The position numbers and the translations under genes are program-made. This document shows positions 1 to 6,247 of a stretch of DNA of 13,845 nt, piece after piece. The stretch comes from Bacillota bacterium (lineage in GTDB: Bacteria > Bacillota > Clostridia > Oscillospirales > Ruminococcaceae): positions 1-13,845 of the forward strand of contig JAEXAZ010000109.1 of NCBI GenBank assembly GCA_023394255.1, written 5' to 3'. The notes under the pieces were generated by a model, which saw only the letters and a list, made by a program, of their open reading frames with translations, was not told the origin of the DNA and made no database searches. Position 1 is the first letter of the stretch, and every line of letters begins with the position of its first letter.

Positions 1-2332
1 TTTCATTTCCGTACATCGACTTGTCATAGACCATTTCGCCCAGCAGCATCTCGGGGTGGCTGAGAAAATATTCGTTGACCGGCACGCCGTTTGCATCTCT
101 GCCGACAAACAGCCATTCCGGTTCCTCCGTGGTCATCATCTCCCGCTTCTGTAAAAAGAGGATGTCCGTGGTGACTTCGGTATTGGCTGTTTCCAGAAAA
201 GCATTGTTGGGGAGCCGGATAGCGCCGATGAGATCTGCGCGTTTGGCAAGATACCGGCGCAGCGTGGAGTTTTCTTTATCCAGCGTACCTTTTGTGGTGA
301 CAAAGATCACGAACCCGCCCGGCCGGACTTTATCGATCGCTTTGGCAAAGAAATAATCATGAATGAGGAAGTGATAACTGTCATACCTTACGTCTGCGAG
401 CTGGTAGTTGCCGAACGGGACGTTTCCAATTGCAGCGTCGTAAGAATCGTCCTGCAAGTCTGTCGATTCAAACCCTTGAATCCGAATGTCTGCTTTCTGA
501 TAGAGCTGCTTTGCAATGCGGCCGCTGACGCTGTCCAGCTCCACGCCGGTGAGTCTGCTGGTTTGCAGCTGCTCCGGCAGCTGCCCGAAGAAGTAGCCGA
601 CGCCCACGGACGGCTCCAGCATCCTGCCGCCGGAAAAGCCGAACTGTCCCAGCGCGGCATATACCGCGTCGATCACCTCCGGGGATGTGTAGTGCGCGTT
701 GGGCGTTGAGGCGCGGGCGCTCTTATATTCGTCCTCATCCAACAGGGAGGAAAGCTCCGCATATTCGTTTGCCCAGCCGGTGTTGTCCGTGTCGAACGCC
801 TGCGGGATGCCGCCCCACCCGCAATACCCGGCCAGCTCCTGCTGTTCCTCCTGTGTCGCCAGCCTGCCGTCTGCTTCAATCTGCTTGAGCAGCCGGATAG
901 CGCGCACATTTGCCTGGTACTTTGCTTTCGGCCCGCCGGTGGGACGGTCGCTGGAATAACGGTAGTTCTGCCGGGTAACCGGCGCTTCGGGGATTGCTTC
1001 AAGGATTTCATCCGGCAGCTCTGTGCCAAATTCGACGTCAGCTTTTCTCTCAATGGAGTCTGCCCCAAGATAAAGGACGATTTCCCGAAGCTTCACCTCA
1101 TCTTTCTGCGAGGTTTGTTTTGTTTGTTCGTTTTCCGGCTGATGATAGTCGCCTTTAGCGATTAAGTCGTCTATGCGGGCGGCAACTTCATCCGGCAATT
1201 CTGCATCTAGTTCGACATAATGCTTTTCACCGCCAGCAGCACTTTCTATGGTAATGGTATCCCCATTGCGAGAAATGACGGCACCTTGAAGTGGTTTCTG
1301 ATTCTCCTGCGGAGCTTCTGCTTGCCCCAGAGGCCGATGCAACGAAAAAGGAGCGGCTTGTTCTGCCGCTCCAAAAAGATTTAATTGTTCGGGAACAGTT
1401 CGCTCTGCACGATCTCGTTCGCCGTATCCTGTATCTGCTGGTTGTACTGAACCATCTTGAGAAAGTCTGCGTCCTTCGGCGGCGGGGTCTGCTGTTTGAA
1501 CTGTTCCTGTATCCGCTCCGACTTCTCCCAGCACTCGTTGTTCGTCTTTTGCAGGTACTCCAGCAGCTTGCCCTGTGTAAGCAGCTCCTGGCACCGCTCC
1601 GGCTGTTCCTCCAGCAGCCAGCTCTCCATCAGGGAGCCGAACCTGCCGATTTCCGTATTCTGATAATCCCCGGCCAGCTGCGGATAAAATAAGTTGTCGC
1701 TGCCCAGCAGATAAGGGATACCATTGTTGACTTCCATCTCGATTTTCACGGGGGATGCTCCTTTCAATCTGTAACAATACTTTTGTCATTGCCTTTGATA
1801 CCAGTTTACCAGTTTCTTCATATTGGTCAATATTCCTCAGGTGGATTTTACCCAGCGGGATATTCTCCAAATTGCATCCGGCGCGGCTGTATACCGCATA
1901 CCGGACAAGTTTCCGCGCGTAGTCCGGGGCGTTTAACCCCTGCAGAGCTTCCTCCGCCATTCGGTCCAGCCGGTGTTCCAAATCTGTGCCGCCATTGTCT
2001 ATCTGCCAGTACAGTGGCAGCGTGTTATCCACCCCGGTGGTGTCCGAGACATCGAACAGGCTGGCGATGTTTTCCCCTTTGTCGTCCAGCACCAGAATGG
2101 CATGGTTACGAGGTTTGATGCGGCGGTGCATCCGCTCTTCCCATATTGTTTTGGCTGCGACCGCCGTCGCGTCCGGCCGCTGAGCGAAAATGAGCACCTG
2201 CCTTTCGAAATCGTACTTGTATAGTCTCCCGCAAAAAGAAAGGAACTCTCTCATCGTTTCCTCATTGCTGATGATTCGAAAGAGCGTCCCCCTGTACAAC
2301 TGCAGGATACCTGATGTGTTCTGAAACTTCAT
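1..2332 (-). CDS. Giant helicase/N6-adenine methylase of conjugative elements (C-terminal part beyond window)
   Basis: Reading leftward, one frame is open for 777 codons and leaves the window without a stop. The ATG at 2332 follows AAGGAGG with a rather long 14-nt gap, and no nearer start exists. Residues about 30-60 (GRLYKYDFERQVLIFAQRPD) are the characteristic N-terminus of the very large SNF2-type helicase/methylase proteins of clostridial ICEs. Residues about 195-335 form a Gly/Ala/Arg/Glu-rich, probably disordered linker. Residues 498-508 carry QELAGYCGWGG. An N6-methylase domain follows, with SAM motif I EPSVGVGYF near 573 and the catalytic NPPY-type motif as NVPF at 637-640. The helicase motifs would lie to the left. 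The role is inferred: DNA processing or modification during transfer, or protection from host restriction. The linker hides a second gene (1381-1749). Two copies of an ELPDE motif precede the methylase. Confidence 0.88.
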   Translation of the reverse strand, partial: MKFQNTSGILQLYRGTLFRIISNEETMREFLSFCGRLYKYDFERQVLIFAQRPDATAVAAKTIWEERMHRRIKPRNHAILVLDDKGENIASLFDVSDTTGVDNTLPLYWQIDNGGTDLEHRLDRMAEEALQGLNAPDYARKLVRYAVYSRAGCNLENIPLGKIHLRNIDQYEETGKLVSKAMTKVLLQIERSIPRENRDGSQQWYPLSAGQRQLILSAAGRGLSEYGNRQVRLPDGELAAGGTAGAVPGAAYTGQAAGVPAKDEQRVLGEVGADTGTVQTADPAAEGRRLSQDGSVQPADTGYGERDRAERTVPEQLNLFGAAEQAAPFSLHRPLGQAEAPQENQKPLQGAVISRNGDTITIESAAGGEKHYVELDAELPDEVAARIDDLIAKGDYHQPENEQTKQTSQKDEVKLREIVLYLGADSIERKADVEFGTELPDEILEAIPEAPVTRQNYRYSSDRPTGGPKAKYQANVRAIRLLKQIEADGRLATQEEQQELAGYCGWGGIPQAFDTDNTGWANEYAELSSLLDEDEYKSARASTPNAHYTSPEVIDAVYAALGQFGFSGGRMLEPSVGVGYFFGQLPEQLQTSRLTGVELDSVSGRIAKQLYQKADIRIQGFESTDLQDDSYDAAIGNVPFGNYQLADVRYDSYHFLIHDYFFAKAIDKVRPGGFVIFVTTKGTLDKENSTLRRYLAKRADLIGAIRLPNNAFLETANTEVTTDILFLQKREMMTTEEPEWLFVGRDANGVPVNEYFLSHPEMLLGEMVYDKSMYGNE
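1343..1378 (-). terminator. Terminator-like hairpin just after the nested TnpV-like stop
   Basis: On the minus strand GGAGCGGC (1372-1365) and GCCGCTCC (1357-1350) form a perfect 8-bp GC-rich stem with a 7-nt loop, followed by TTTTT. It begins 9 nt past the nested stop codon. It also lies inside the open helicase frame, where it encodes GAAEQAAP. If active it would reduce helicase transcription, so it may act as a partial terminator or attenuator, or be inert. Confidence 0.45.
1381..1749 (-). CDS. TnpV-like small protein nested in the helicase gene (alternative frame)
   Basis: This 122-aa frame lies wholly inside the helicase-methylase frame, same strand, different phase. The GTG start at 1749 is preceded by AAAGGAG with an ideal 8-nt gap; an upstream TTG in the same frame has no such site. 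The protein resembles the TnpV family of transposon-encoded proteins: an IGRFGSLMESWLLEEQPE block, then QGKLLEYLQKTNNECWEKSE, and a C-terminal block ending in QDTANEIVQSEL. Codon choice in this frame (CTG, GAG, CAG, AAG, GGC) looks like ordinary genes of the element, while the helicase frame over the same bases favours A-ending codons such as GGA, ACA and CAA. TnpV function is unknown to me. A terminator-like hairpin follows its stop. The alternatives are that only one frame is translated, or that tnpV inserted and left the outer frame open by chance. Confidence 0.6.
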   Translation of the reverse strand: MKIEMEVNNGIPYLLGSDNLFYPQLAGDYQNTEIGRFGSLMESWLLEEQPERCQELLTQGKLLEYLQKTNNECWEKSERIQEQFKQQTPPPKDADFLKMVQYNQQIQDTANEIVQSELFPNN

Positions 2333-2358
2333 TGTTGTTTTCTGTTCCTCCTTATTTG

Positions 2359-2715
2359 CTAATAAAAGAATTTATCTTTGAATACCTCCTCAAACAAATC
2401 CATCTTATCATATTTCTGAGTCCAGTACTGTTTTAGGTTCAGAATAACAATCGATATACACGATAGTCCTATAAACGGAAGTAATACACCTGTCAGCGCA
2501 ACCAGTAACCGAGTTAAACTATAACCCCCTATCGTCATTTCTTCGTACAATTGCCAAATATAGTTTGATGATTCGGGGGTTATCTTTGAGAAAAACGAAA
2601 AAATATCCTTATCGGATACGAGTGATATATAATATGATAATAAGGTAAAAACAAAAGCGTTTAATCCAGAGATAATTTCATTTGCAAGCTTTGCCACTTG
2701 AGTTTCCGCTAGCAA
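2359..2715 (-). CDS. C-terminal part of a frameshifted membrane protein
   Basis: The only initiators for this frame are weak: a TTG at 2715 with no ribosome site before it. A -1 shift at the T7 run (2736-2730) joins it to the preceding membrane ORF and gives a continuous 265-aa protein, so I read it as the C-terminal part of that gene. It contains two hydrophobic segments, roughly FVFTLLSYYISLV and LTRLLVALTGVLLPFIGL, a polar loop between them, and a charged C-terminal tail rich in Lys and Asp. The gene is AT-rich, unlike the helicase gene that starts 27 nt downstream. I recognise no family. It may be dead, phase-variable, made by ribosomal frameshifting, or intact but for a sequencing indel. 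Confidence 0.5.
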   Translation of the reverse strand: MLAETQVAKLANEIISGLNAFVFTLLSYYISLVSDKDIFSFFSKITPESSNYIWQLYEEMTIGGYSLTRLLVALTGVLLPFIGLSCISIVILNLKQYWTQKYDKMDLFEEVFKDKFFY

Positions 2716-2723
2716 TGAAAAAC

Positions 2724-3155
2724 TTATCCAAAAAAAGAGTAAATAATTAACCAGTGTTTGAAATACAGATCAGTTTTTCCTGCCGCAAAATATAGGAAGC
2801 TTATATCGACTATTGCTGCAACTATTACATTTACAATTAAAAGCAGGCAAGTACAGCCACATAGACTTTGACATGCCCTATATAACACCGCAGGAACAAC
2901 ATCGAGTGATAACAATATGAGAATTGTAATTCCTAAAGAAGCCGCAAGATTTGAAAGGGGTTCAATAAAAAATGACGCCATAAATAACAAAAATAGCCCT
3001 ATAAAAACCAGTGTAACTTTTCTATGATGTTCTTCGTTTAACACTTCAATAAAAAGCACATAACCTTTTAAAATCCTAAATAATTTTAAATAAAACAAAA
3101 AAACAATAGCGAATAAATCAACAATCTTCTTATGACATAATGATAACGTTGACAT
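2724..3155 (-). CDS. Small polytopic membrane protein, N-terminal part of a frameshifted gene
   Basis: The ATG at 3155 follows GAGGTG with a good gap, which I prefer over the GTG at 3164. The zero-frame product is 143 aa with about four hydrophobic segments, including FIGLFLLFMASFFI, ITILILLSLDVVPAVL and CLLLIVNVIVAAIVDI, and a CQSLCGCTC cysteine cluster. It ends at a stop just past TCT TTT TTT GGA TAA. Slipping back one base on the T7 run continues smoothly into the next membrane ORF (2359-2715), for 265 aa in all. The gene starts 25 nt after the stop of the upstream membrane ORF, and its ribosome site sits in a small hairpin, suggesting coupled translation. It is AT-rich compared with the par and helicase genes. 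Family and function are not recognised. Confidence 0.6.
   Translation of the reverse strand: MSTLSLCHKKIVDLFAIVFLFYLKLFRILKGYVLFIEVLNEEHHRKVTLVFIGLFLLFMASFFIEPLSNLAASLGITILILLSLDVVPAVLYRACQSLCGCTCLLLIVNVIVAAIVDISFLYFAAGKTDLYFKHWLIIYSFFG
2730..2736 (-). other. T7 slippery run at the point of the frameshift
   Basis: The minus strand reads TCT TTT TTT GGA TAA, a perfect X_XXY_YYZ heptamer (T TTT TTT) one codon before the zero-frame stop. A -1 slip restores a membrane-protein frame that runs to 2359. I see no strong stimulatory hairpin downstream (only a weak AGTTT/AAACT pairing), so a homopolymer indel is at least as likely as programmed frameshifting. Confidence 0.5.
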
Positions 3156-3156
3156 C

Positions 3157-3176
3157 AATTTCACCTCAGTGAAATT
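3157..3176 (-). promoter_or_regulatory. Hairpin over the ribosome binding site of the 3155 gene
   Basis: AATTTCAC (3157-3164) and GTGAAATT (3169-3176) are perfect 8-bp arms around a 4-nt loop. On the minus strand the loop and downstream arm hold the GAGGTG ribosome site of the gene starting at 3155. The preceding ORF stops at 3180, so ribosomes finishing it could open the hairpin. This would couple translation of the two membrane proteins (inference). Confidence 0.45.
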
Positions 3177-3179
3177 ATA

Positions 3180-3602
3180 TCATGAATACTTCAATAATAC
3201 GCTAAAGAAAAAAACTCCGGGTATCAAAATTAACAGTATAGGGAACTTTAAACATATCGCAATATATAATGCCAAGAGATTGATGTCTCTGCAGAGCCAG
3301 TTCGTAGGTGTTTTTGTTATCAAAACCAAGTTATATAGAAACATGATACTCCAAAGTAAATACAGCATCAGTAAATTCGGAGGGGTAAGATGCCATTTCA
3401 TCAGCAGCGAATTTAACAGCATTCCTATAGGGCTAAGGTTGTCAATATGTAGATAAAAATAGGATAGCGGATGATGAAATATAATGATCACCAATACAAT
3501 AAAAGAAAAAAATATATTCATATCTGATTTCTGATAGTCAGTAAAAATATTGACAAAACTGACCAGATAATAGACCAGAACACTTAAAATAATCCAATTC
3601 AC
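3180..3602 (-). CDS. Small polytopic membrane protein, unknown family
   Basis: The GTG at 3602 is preceded by GGGGTG with a 6-nt gap and gives 140 aa; an in-frame TTG at 3620 lacks a ribosome site. About four hydrophobic stretches are visible: WIILSVLVYYLVSFV near the start, IFFSFIVLVIIIF, a middle LLMLYLLWSIMFLYNLVLI, and ILLILIPGVFFFSVLL near the end. There is little soluble sequence. It opens the AT-rich membrane group and lies 25 nt before the next membrane ORF. A terminator for the upstream coiled-coil gene lies only 15 nt before the start, so transcription must read through or begin at a promoter overlapping that terminator. I found no convincing one. Function is not recognised. Confidence 0.65.
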   Translation of the reverse strand: MNWIILSVLVYYLVSFVNIFTDYQKSDMNIFFSFIVLVIIIFHHPLSYFYLHIDNLSPIGMLLNSLLMKWHLTPPNLLMLYLLWSIMFLYNLVLITKTPTNWLCRDINLLALYIAICLKFPILLILIPGVFFFSVLLKYS

Positions 3603-3616
3603 TCTAAACACCCCAA

Positions 3617-3652
3617 ACAAAAAAGGCGTTAAGCAAACCGCCTAACGCCTTT
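3617..3652 (-). terminator. Intrinsic terminator of the coiled-coil gene
   Basis: AAAGGCGTTA (3622-3631) and TAACGCCTTT (3643-3652) form a perfect 10-bp stem around an 11-nt loop. On the minus strand it is followed by a run of Ts (complement of the As at 3618-3624). It lies 17 nt after the stop of the 3669-3968 gene. Confidence 0.85.
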
Positions 3653-3668
3653 GATACAATATTCTTTT

Positions 3669-3968
3669 TTACTTTGCCATCTTTAAAGCCGCTATATCCT
3701 GCCAGTTATTCGCGGTAGCCATCTCCACGGTGGTAAGGCTTCGTTTCAGGCCGACCAGCTCGCCTTTAATATACGCAATGTCAACCTGCATCGCGTCATG
3801 CTCCGCCTTGTTGACCTCAGAATGTTCCCGGAGCGCACGCAGAATCTGCGTATTTTCCTGTGTCTGCGTTTTAAGGGAAAGGATATCATCTTGAATAGGC
3901 TCTAACTTTTCCTGTAGTTTTGAATCCAGCAAATTTTCTATTGCCTTTAACAGTTCTGCTTCGTTCAT
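3669..3968 (-). CDS. Short coiled-coil protein
   Basis: A 99-aa soluble protein with ATG at 3968, preceded by AGGAGG at an 8-nt gap. Almost the whole length is charged and heptad-like: KAIENLLDSKLQEKLEPIQD, DDILSLKTQTQENTQILRAL, and a C-terminal part ending QDIAALKMAK. A coiled-coil or helical bundle is therefore likely. Proteins of this general look are common in clostridial mobile elements and phages, but I know no function. It is unusually self-contained for this region, with a strong promoter at 3996-4024 and a strong terminator at 3617-3652, so it is probably transcribed independently of the par genes. Confidence 0.75.
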   Translation of the reverse strand: MNEAELLKAIENLLDSKLQEKLEPIQDDILSLKTQTQENTQILRALREHSEVNKAEHDAMQVDIAYIKGELVGLKRSLTTVEMATANNWQDIAALKMAK

Positions 3969-3995
3969 AATTCAGCCCTCCTGCATCTGTGTTTT

Positions 3996-4024
3996 ATTAT
4001 ACCGGGTTGTCGGTCCGGTTGCAA
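3996..4024 (-). promoter_or_regulatory. SigA-type promoter of the coiled-coil gene
   Basis: On the minus strand TTGCAA (4024-4019), exactly 17 nt, then a perfect TATAAT (4001-3996). The ATG is 28 nt beyond the -10. The spacer holds a short ACCGG/CCGGT inverted repeat that could be an operator. Confidence 0.7.
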
Positions 4025-4035
4025 GCGAAACAAGA

Positions 4036-4488
4036 CTATTTTTGCTCCGCGCACCGGCTGCACAAATCCGTATCCGCCCAGTAGCACCCGCCGATGCAGG
4101 CGTTATCCTGTGTACAGCCGCAAACCCTGCAGATCTGTTCGCTCCGGGCACGATTCAGCAGATTGTCCTGCCAGTGATCCGGAAGATCACCGCCGTCATC
4201 CTGCGCCGGACTGCCTATGGAATCTTCCAGCATGCGGCAGGCAAGAGCAAATGCCTTTTGCAGCACGGCATTTTTGACCAGCAGCTGTTCCGTTTGCGAC
4301 CCGACAAAGGTATTGACCTCATGAACCTGTTTGGGTAATAGGCCGGTTTCCTCATATGAGGAAAGGCGGTTTAGCGCATTTGTTACCCGATTCATTTCTT
4401 TAAATCCGATATACCGCTGTAACTCTGCGCTGTCCACCCCGATGATGTCGGCATTGCCGAATTCATCGCGTTCCGTCAATCTTTTCAT
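4036..4488 (-). CDS. Small protein with a C-terminal cysteine cluster, probably zinc-binding
   Basis: A 150-aa protein. The ATG at 4488 is chosen because GTAGGAG lies 8 nt before it; a GTG at 4497 falls within that spacing. The N-terminal half is hydrophilic (KRLTERDEFGNADIIGVDS) and ends in helical sequence. The C-terminus has seven cysteines at about 120, 123, 125, 131, 135, 143 and 146 in the pattern CRVCGC...ACIGGCYW...DLCSRC. The same style of motif is common in phage and mobile-element proteins and would suit one or two zinc ions (inference). The parB stop codon overlaps its ribosome site, so it is the third gene of the parA-parB operon and probably translationally coupled. Its role is unknown; DNA or protein binding is possible. 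Confidence 0.75.
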   Translation of the reverse strand: MKRLTERDEFGNADIIGVDSAELQRYIGFKEMNRVTNALNRLSSYEETGLLPKQVHEVNTFVGSQTEQLLVKNAVLQKAFALACRMLEDSIGSPAQDDGGDLPDHWQDNLLNRARSEQICRVCGCTQDNACIGGCYWADTDLCSRCAEQK

Positions 4489-4499
4489 GATATTCACTC

Positions 4500-5423
4500 C
4501 TACGCCTCATGGCGTCCTTCGAAATATTGTTTCAGAATCTCCATAATCTCCTTTTCGATTTCCTTGGCCTTTTTGCCGGGGAAGTATTGCTGCAAAGCAG
4601 TTGTTCGCAGTTTGACCGGTGTCTTCTCTTTCGGCTCTTTCGGCGGCTTTGACAGCAAAGAAATAATCTTATCCCGCGTCAGGTCGCCGCTATCGCTTTT
4701 AGCCCGGAGCAGCTCCGCAGCTTTCAGGTCAATCTTCGTATGATATGCCTCGATGTACTCAAGAAGCCGTGACTGCGTTTCTTCGTTGAGATAAGATAAT
4801 TCAACACCGGCCCTTAAAGGAAGATCATTACTATCGACCGCGGACAAAAGTTCTGGAGTGAGAGAGGTAAGGCGGACAAAACGGAAAATATTTGTACGAG
4901 AATCATTGTTAATTTTCGCAAGGTTATCTCCAGAATCTAACTTTGTACCCAATGGGTACAAAGTTAGGTCAGATCGCTTCCCTTGCTGCTTTATGGCATC
5001 TAATTGCATCTTATAAGCGAAGGCTTTTTCACTGGGGAGCAGCTCCTGACGTTGCAATAAGTTGGAATTGACCAGCACCAGTTGCGCCATGGCATCGTCG
5101 AAGTCTTTGACGATGCAGGGGACGGTGAGCAGCCCCGCCAGCTTGCTTGCATTGACACGGTTATGCCCGGCCAGTATCTGATATCCATCCTCCATTGGAC
5201 GGACAATCACTGGAGAGAGGACGCCGTTTTCTTTGATGTCTTCTGCCAGTTCCAGCAACTTTTCCTCCGAGTACGGCCGGAACGGTTGGTTCGGATATGG
5301 AATCAAGGAGCTGATTTCCAGCTCCCTGATGTCTTTTTGGCTGGTTCCTCCCAGCATCATATTGAAAGCTTCTTTCGGCGTCGGGGCCGAGAGCTTACTT
5401 TTCAGGTCAATTTTCATGGACAT
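4500..5423 (-). CDS. parB: ParB/Spo0J-family partition protein
   Basis: A 307-aa ParB-like protein. The ATG at 5423 follows AGGAGGAGG by 6 nt; an in-frame ATG at 5456 would start inside parA and lacks a site. An N-terminal tail leads to the ParB nuclease-fold domain (about residues 34-125), with LAEDIKENGVLSPVIVRP and the box II-type AGHNR at 85-89, then NLLQRQEL at 122-129. A helix-turn-helix DNA-binding region follows (about 130-240), and the basic C-terminus is rich in Lys, Pro and Glu. It should bind a centromere-like site and work with ParA in segregation or maintenance of the element, or in regulation. Its ribosome site overlaps the parA stop. Residues 153-163 are encoded by a 31-bp palindrome. 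Confidence 0.93.
   Translation of the reverse strand: MSMKIDLKSKLSAPTPKEAFNMMLGGTSQKDIRELEISSLIPYPNQPFRPYSEEKLLELAEDIKENGVLSPVIVRPMEDGYQILAGHNRVNASKLAGLLTVPCIVKDFDDAMAQLVLVNSNLLQRQELLPSEKAFAYKMQLDAIKQQGKRSDLTLYPLGTKLDSGDNLAKINNDSRTNIFRFVRLTSLTPELLSAVDSNDLPLRAGVELSYLNEETQSRLLEYIEAYHTKIDLKAAELLRAKSDSGDLTRDKIISLLSKPPKEPKEKTPVKLRTTALQQYFPGKKAKEIEKEIMEILKQYFEGRHEA
4937..4967. repeat. 31-bp palindrome inside parB, possible ParB-binding site
   Basis: CTAACTTTGTACCCA (4937-4951) and TGGGTACAAAGTTAG (4953-4967) are perfect 15-bp arms around a single central A. It lies in the coding sequence where ParB relatives also have residues of the type SDLTL..LGTK, so part of the symmetry may come from codons. 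It does not match the chromosomal parS consensus. No second copy was seen in the window. Possible roles are a centromere or operator for this ParB, or an RNA hairpin in the parB message. Confidence 0.6.
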
Positions 5424-5436
5424 TGGCAACCTCCTC

Positions 5437-6213
5437 CTAGTTTCCCAGCATCTCATCTACGACAGCCTGATACTCTGCGCCGAGCTTGCTGCTCTTCGTA
5501 GCGATCAGGCTTTTCTGTTCATAGGTACTGTTGGTTGCTTCCACGGATCTGCGGATTTTGCTGTGGTAAACCTTATCGCCGTAACGGTCGGTTAAGGCGC
5601 TTTCTACCGCCTTAGACATATTGGTGTTGTCAGCCATGGTAAGCAGCACACCCTCAATCTCCAGAGTAGGATTGATGTTTTCCTTAACCATTGCGTAGAT
5701 CTGCTCCAACTGTTCCAGACCGTCCAGTGCAAATTTCTGCGCCTGCACCGGAATAAGTACACTGTTACTGGCGGTTAATGCGTTGGTTAGGAGGATTCCC
5801 AAGCTGGGTAAGCAGTCTATAAGGATGTAATCATAAGCCGCAAATGCATCACCTTTTAAAAGTCGGCGCAGCACCTGTTCCCGGCAGATAACATTTGATA
5901 AAAACATATCCGCAGACGCAAGCAAAATGTTGGACGGGATATAGTCAATCCCTTCCGCATTGGTTCGAATGCTCTGCTGAATACTTTCCGGTTTAAGCTG
6001 ATTGCTGGCGGCCTGTTGAAGCAGCTCGCTGATCGTGGGCAGCTCGTCCAGATCATGCCCGATGTAGTTTGTAAGGTTACCTTGCGGATCGAGGTCAATC
6101 ACCAGCACTTTTTTGCCAGCCTTTACTAGACCGGCTGCAACATTTAAGGCGGTCGTTGTTTTCCCGACGCCGCCTTTCTGGTTTGCGATTGCTATGATTT
6201 TTACGTTTGGCAT
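5437..6213 (-). CDS. parA: ParA/Soj-family partition ATPase
   Basis: A 258-aa Walker-type ATPase. The ATG at 6213 follows GGAGG by 8 nt; an in-frame ATG upstream (6261) lies within the leader hairpin and has no site. The deviant Walker A motif KGGVGKT is at residues 13-19, the second conserved block VLVIDLDPQGNLT near 41-53, and DYILIDCLPSLGIL near 125. Length and order match Soj-like ParA proteins. ParA drives DNA positioning with ParB through ATP-dependent non-specific DNA binding (known for the family). It is the first gene of the parA-parB-zinc-protein operon, with stop/SD overlaps. A terminator-like hairpin lies in its leader. On an integrative element such a pair would help maintain the excised circle (inference). 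Confidence 0.95.
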   Translation of the reverse strand: MPNVKIIAIANQKGGVGKTTTALNVAAGLVKAGKKVLVIDLDPQGNLTNYIGHDLDELPTISELLQQAASNQLKPESIQQSIRTNAEGIDYIPSNILLASADMFLSNVICREQVLRRLLKGDAFAAYDYILIDCLPSLGILLTNALTASNSVLIPVQAQKFALDGLEQLEQIYAMVKENINPTLEIEGVLLTMADNTNMSKAVESALTDRYGDKVYHSKIRRSVEATNSTYEQKSLIATKSSKLGAEYQAVVDEMLGN

Positions 6214-6247
6214 ACACTTTTCCTCCTCAAAAAATAAATAATATAAA

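Noticed and set aside
359..959. Several plus- and minus-strand frames of 67-131 aa inside 359-1068
   Set aside because: All lie in other frames of the helicase-methylase gene, whose translation there matches its family continuously and contains the SAM and catalytic motifs.
1291..1692. Plus-strand 133-aa Leu-rich frame
   Set aside because: Antisense to the nested TnpV-like gene; Leu-rich because of the many CAG and GAG codons on the other strand; no ribosome site.
1381..2332. Reading the helicase as interrupted by an inserted tnpV gene (pseudogene)
   Set aside because: The outer frame has no stop from 2332 to the window edge and both flanks are in phase, so an open nested arrangement fits better than disruption.
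4937..4967. Standard chromosomal parS site
   Set aside because: The palindrome does not match the TGTTCCACGTGGAACA-type consensus, so it is reported only as a possible distinct site.
5082..5595. Plus-strand frames opposite parA and parB
   Set aside because: Shadows of well-supported genes with no motif or ribosome site.
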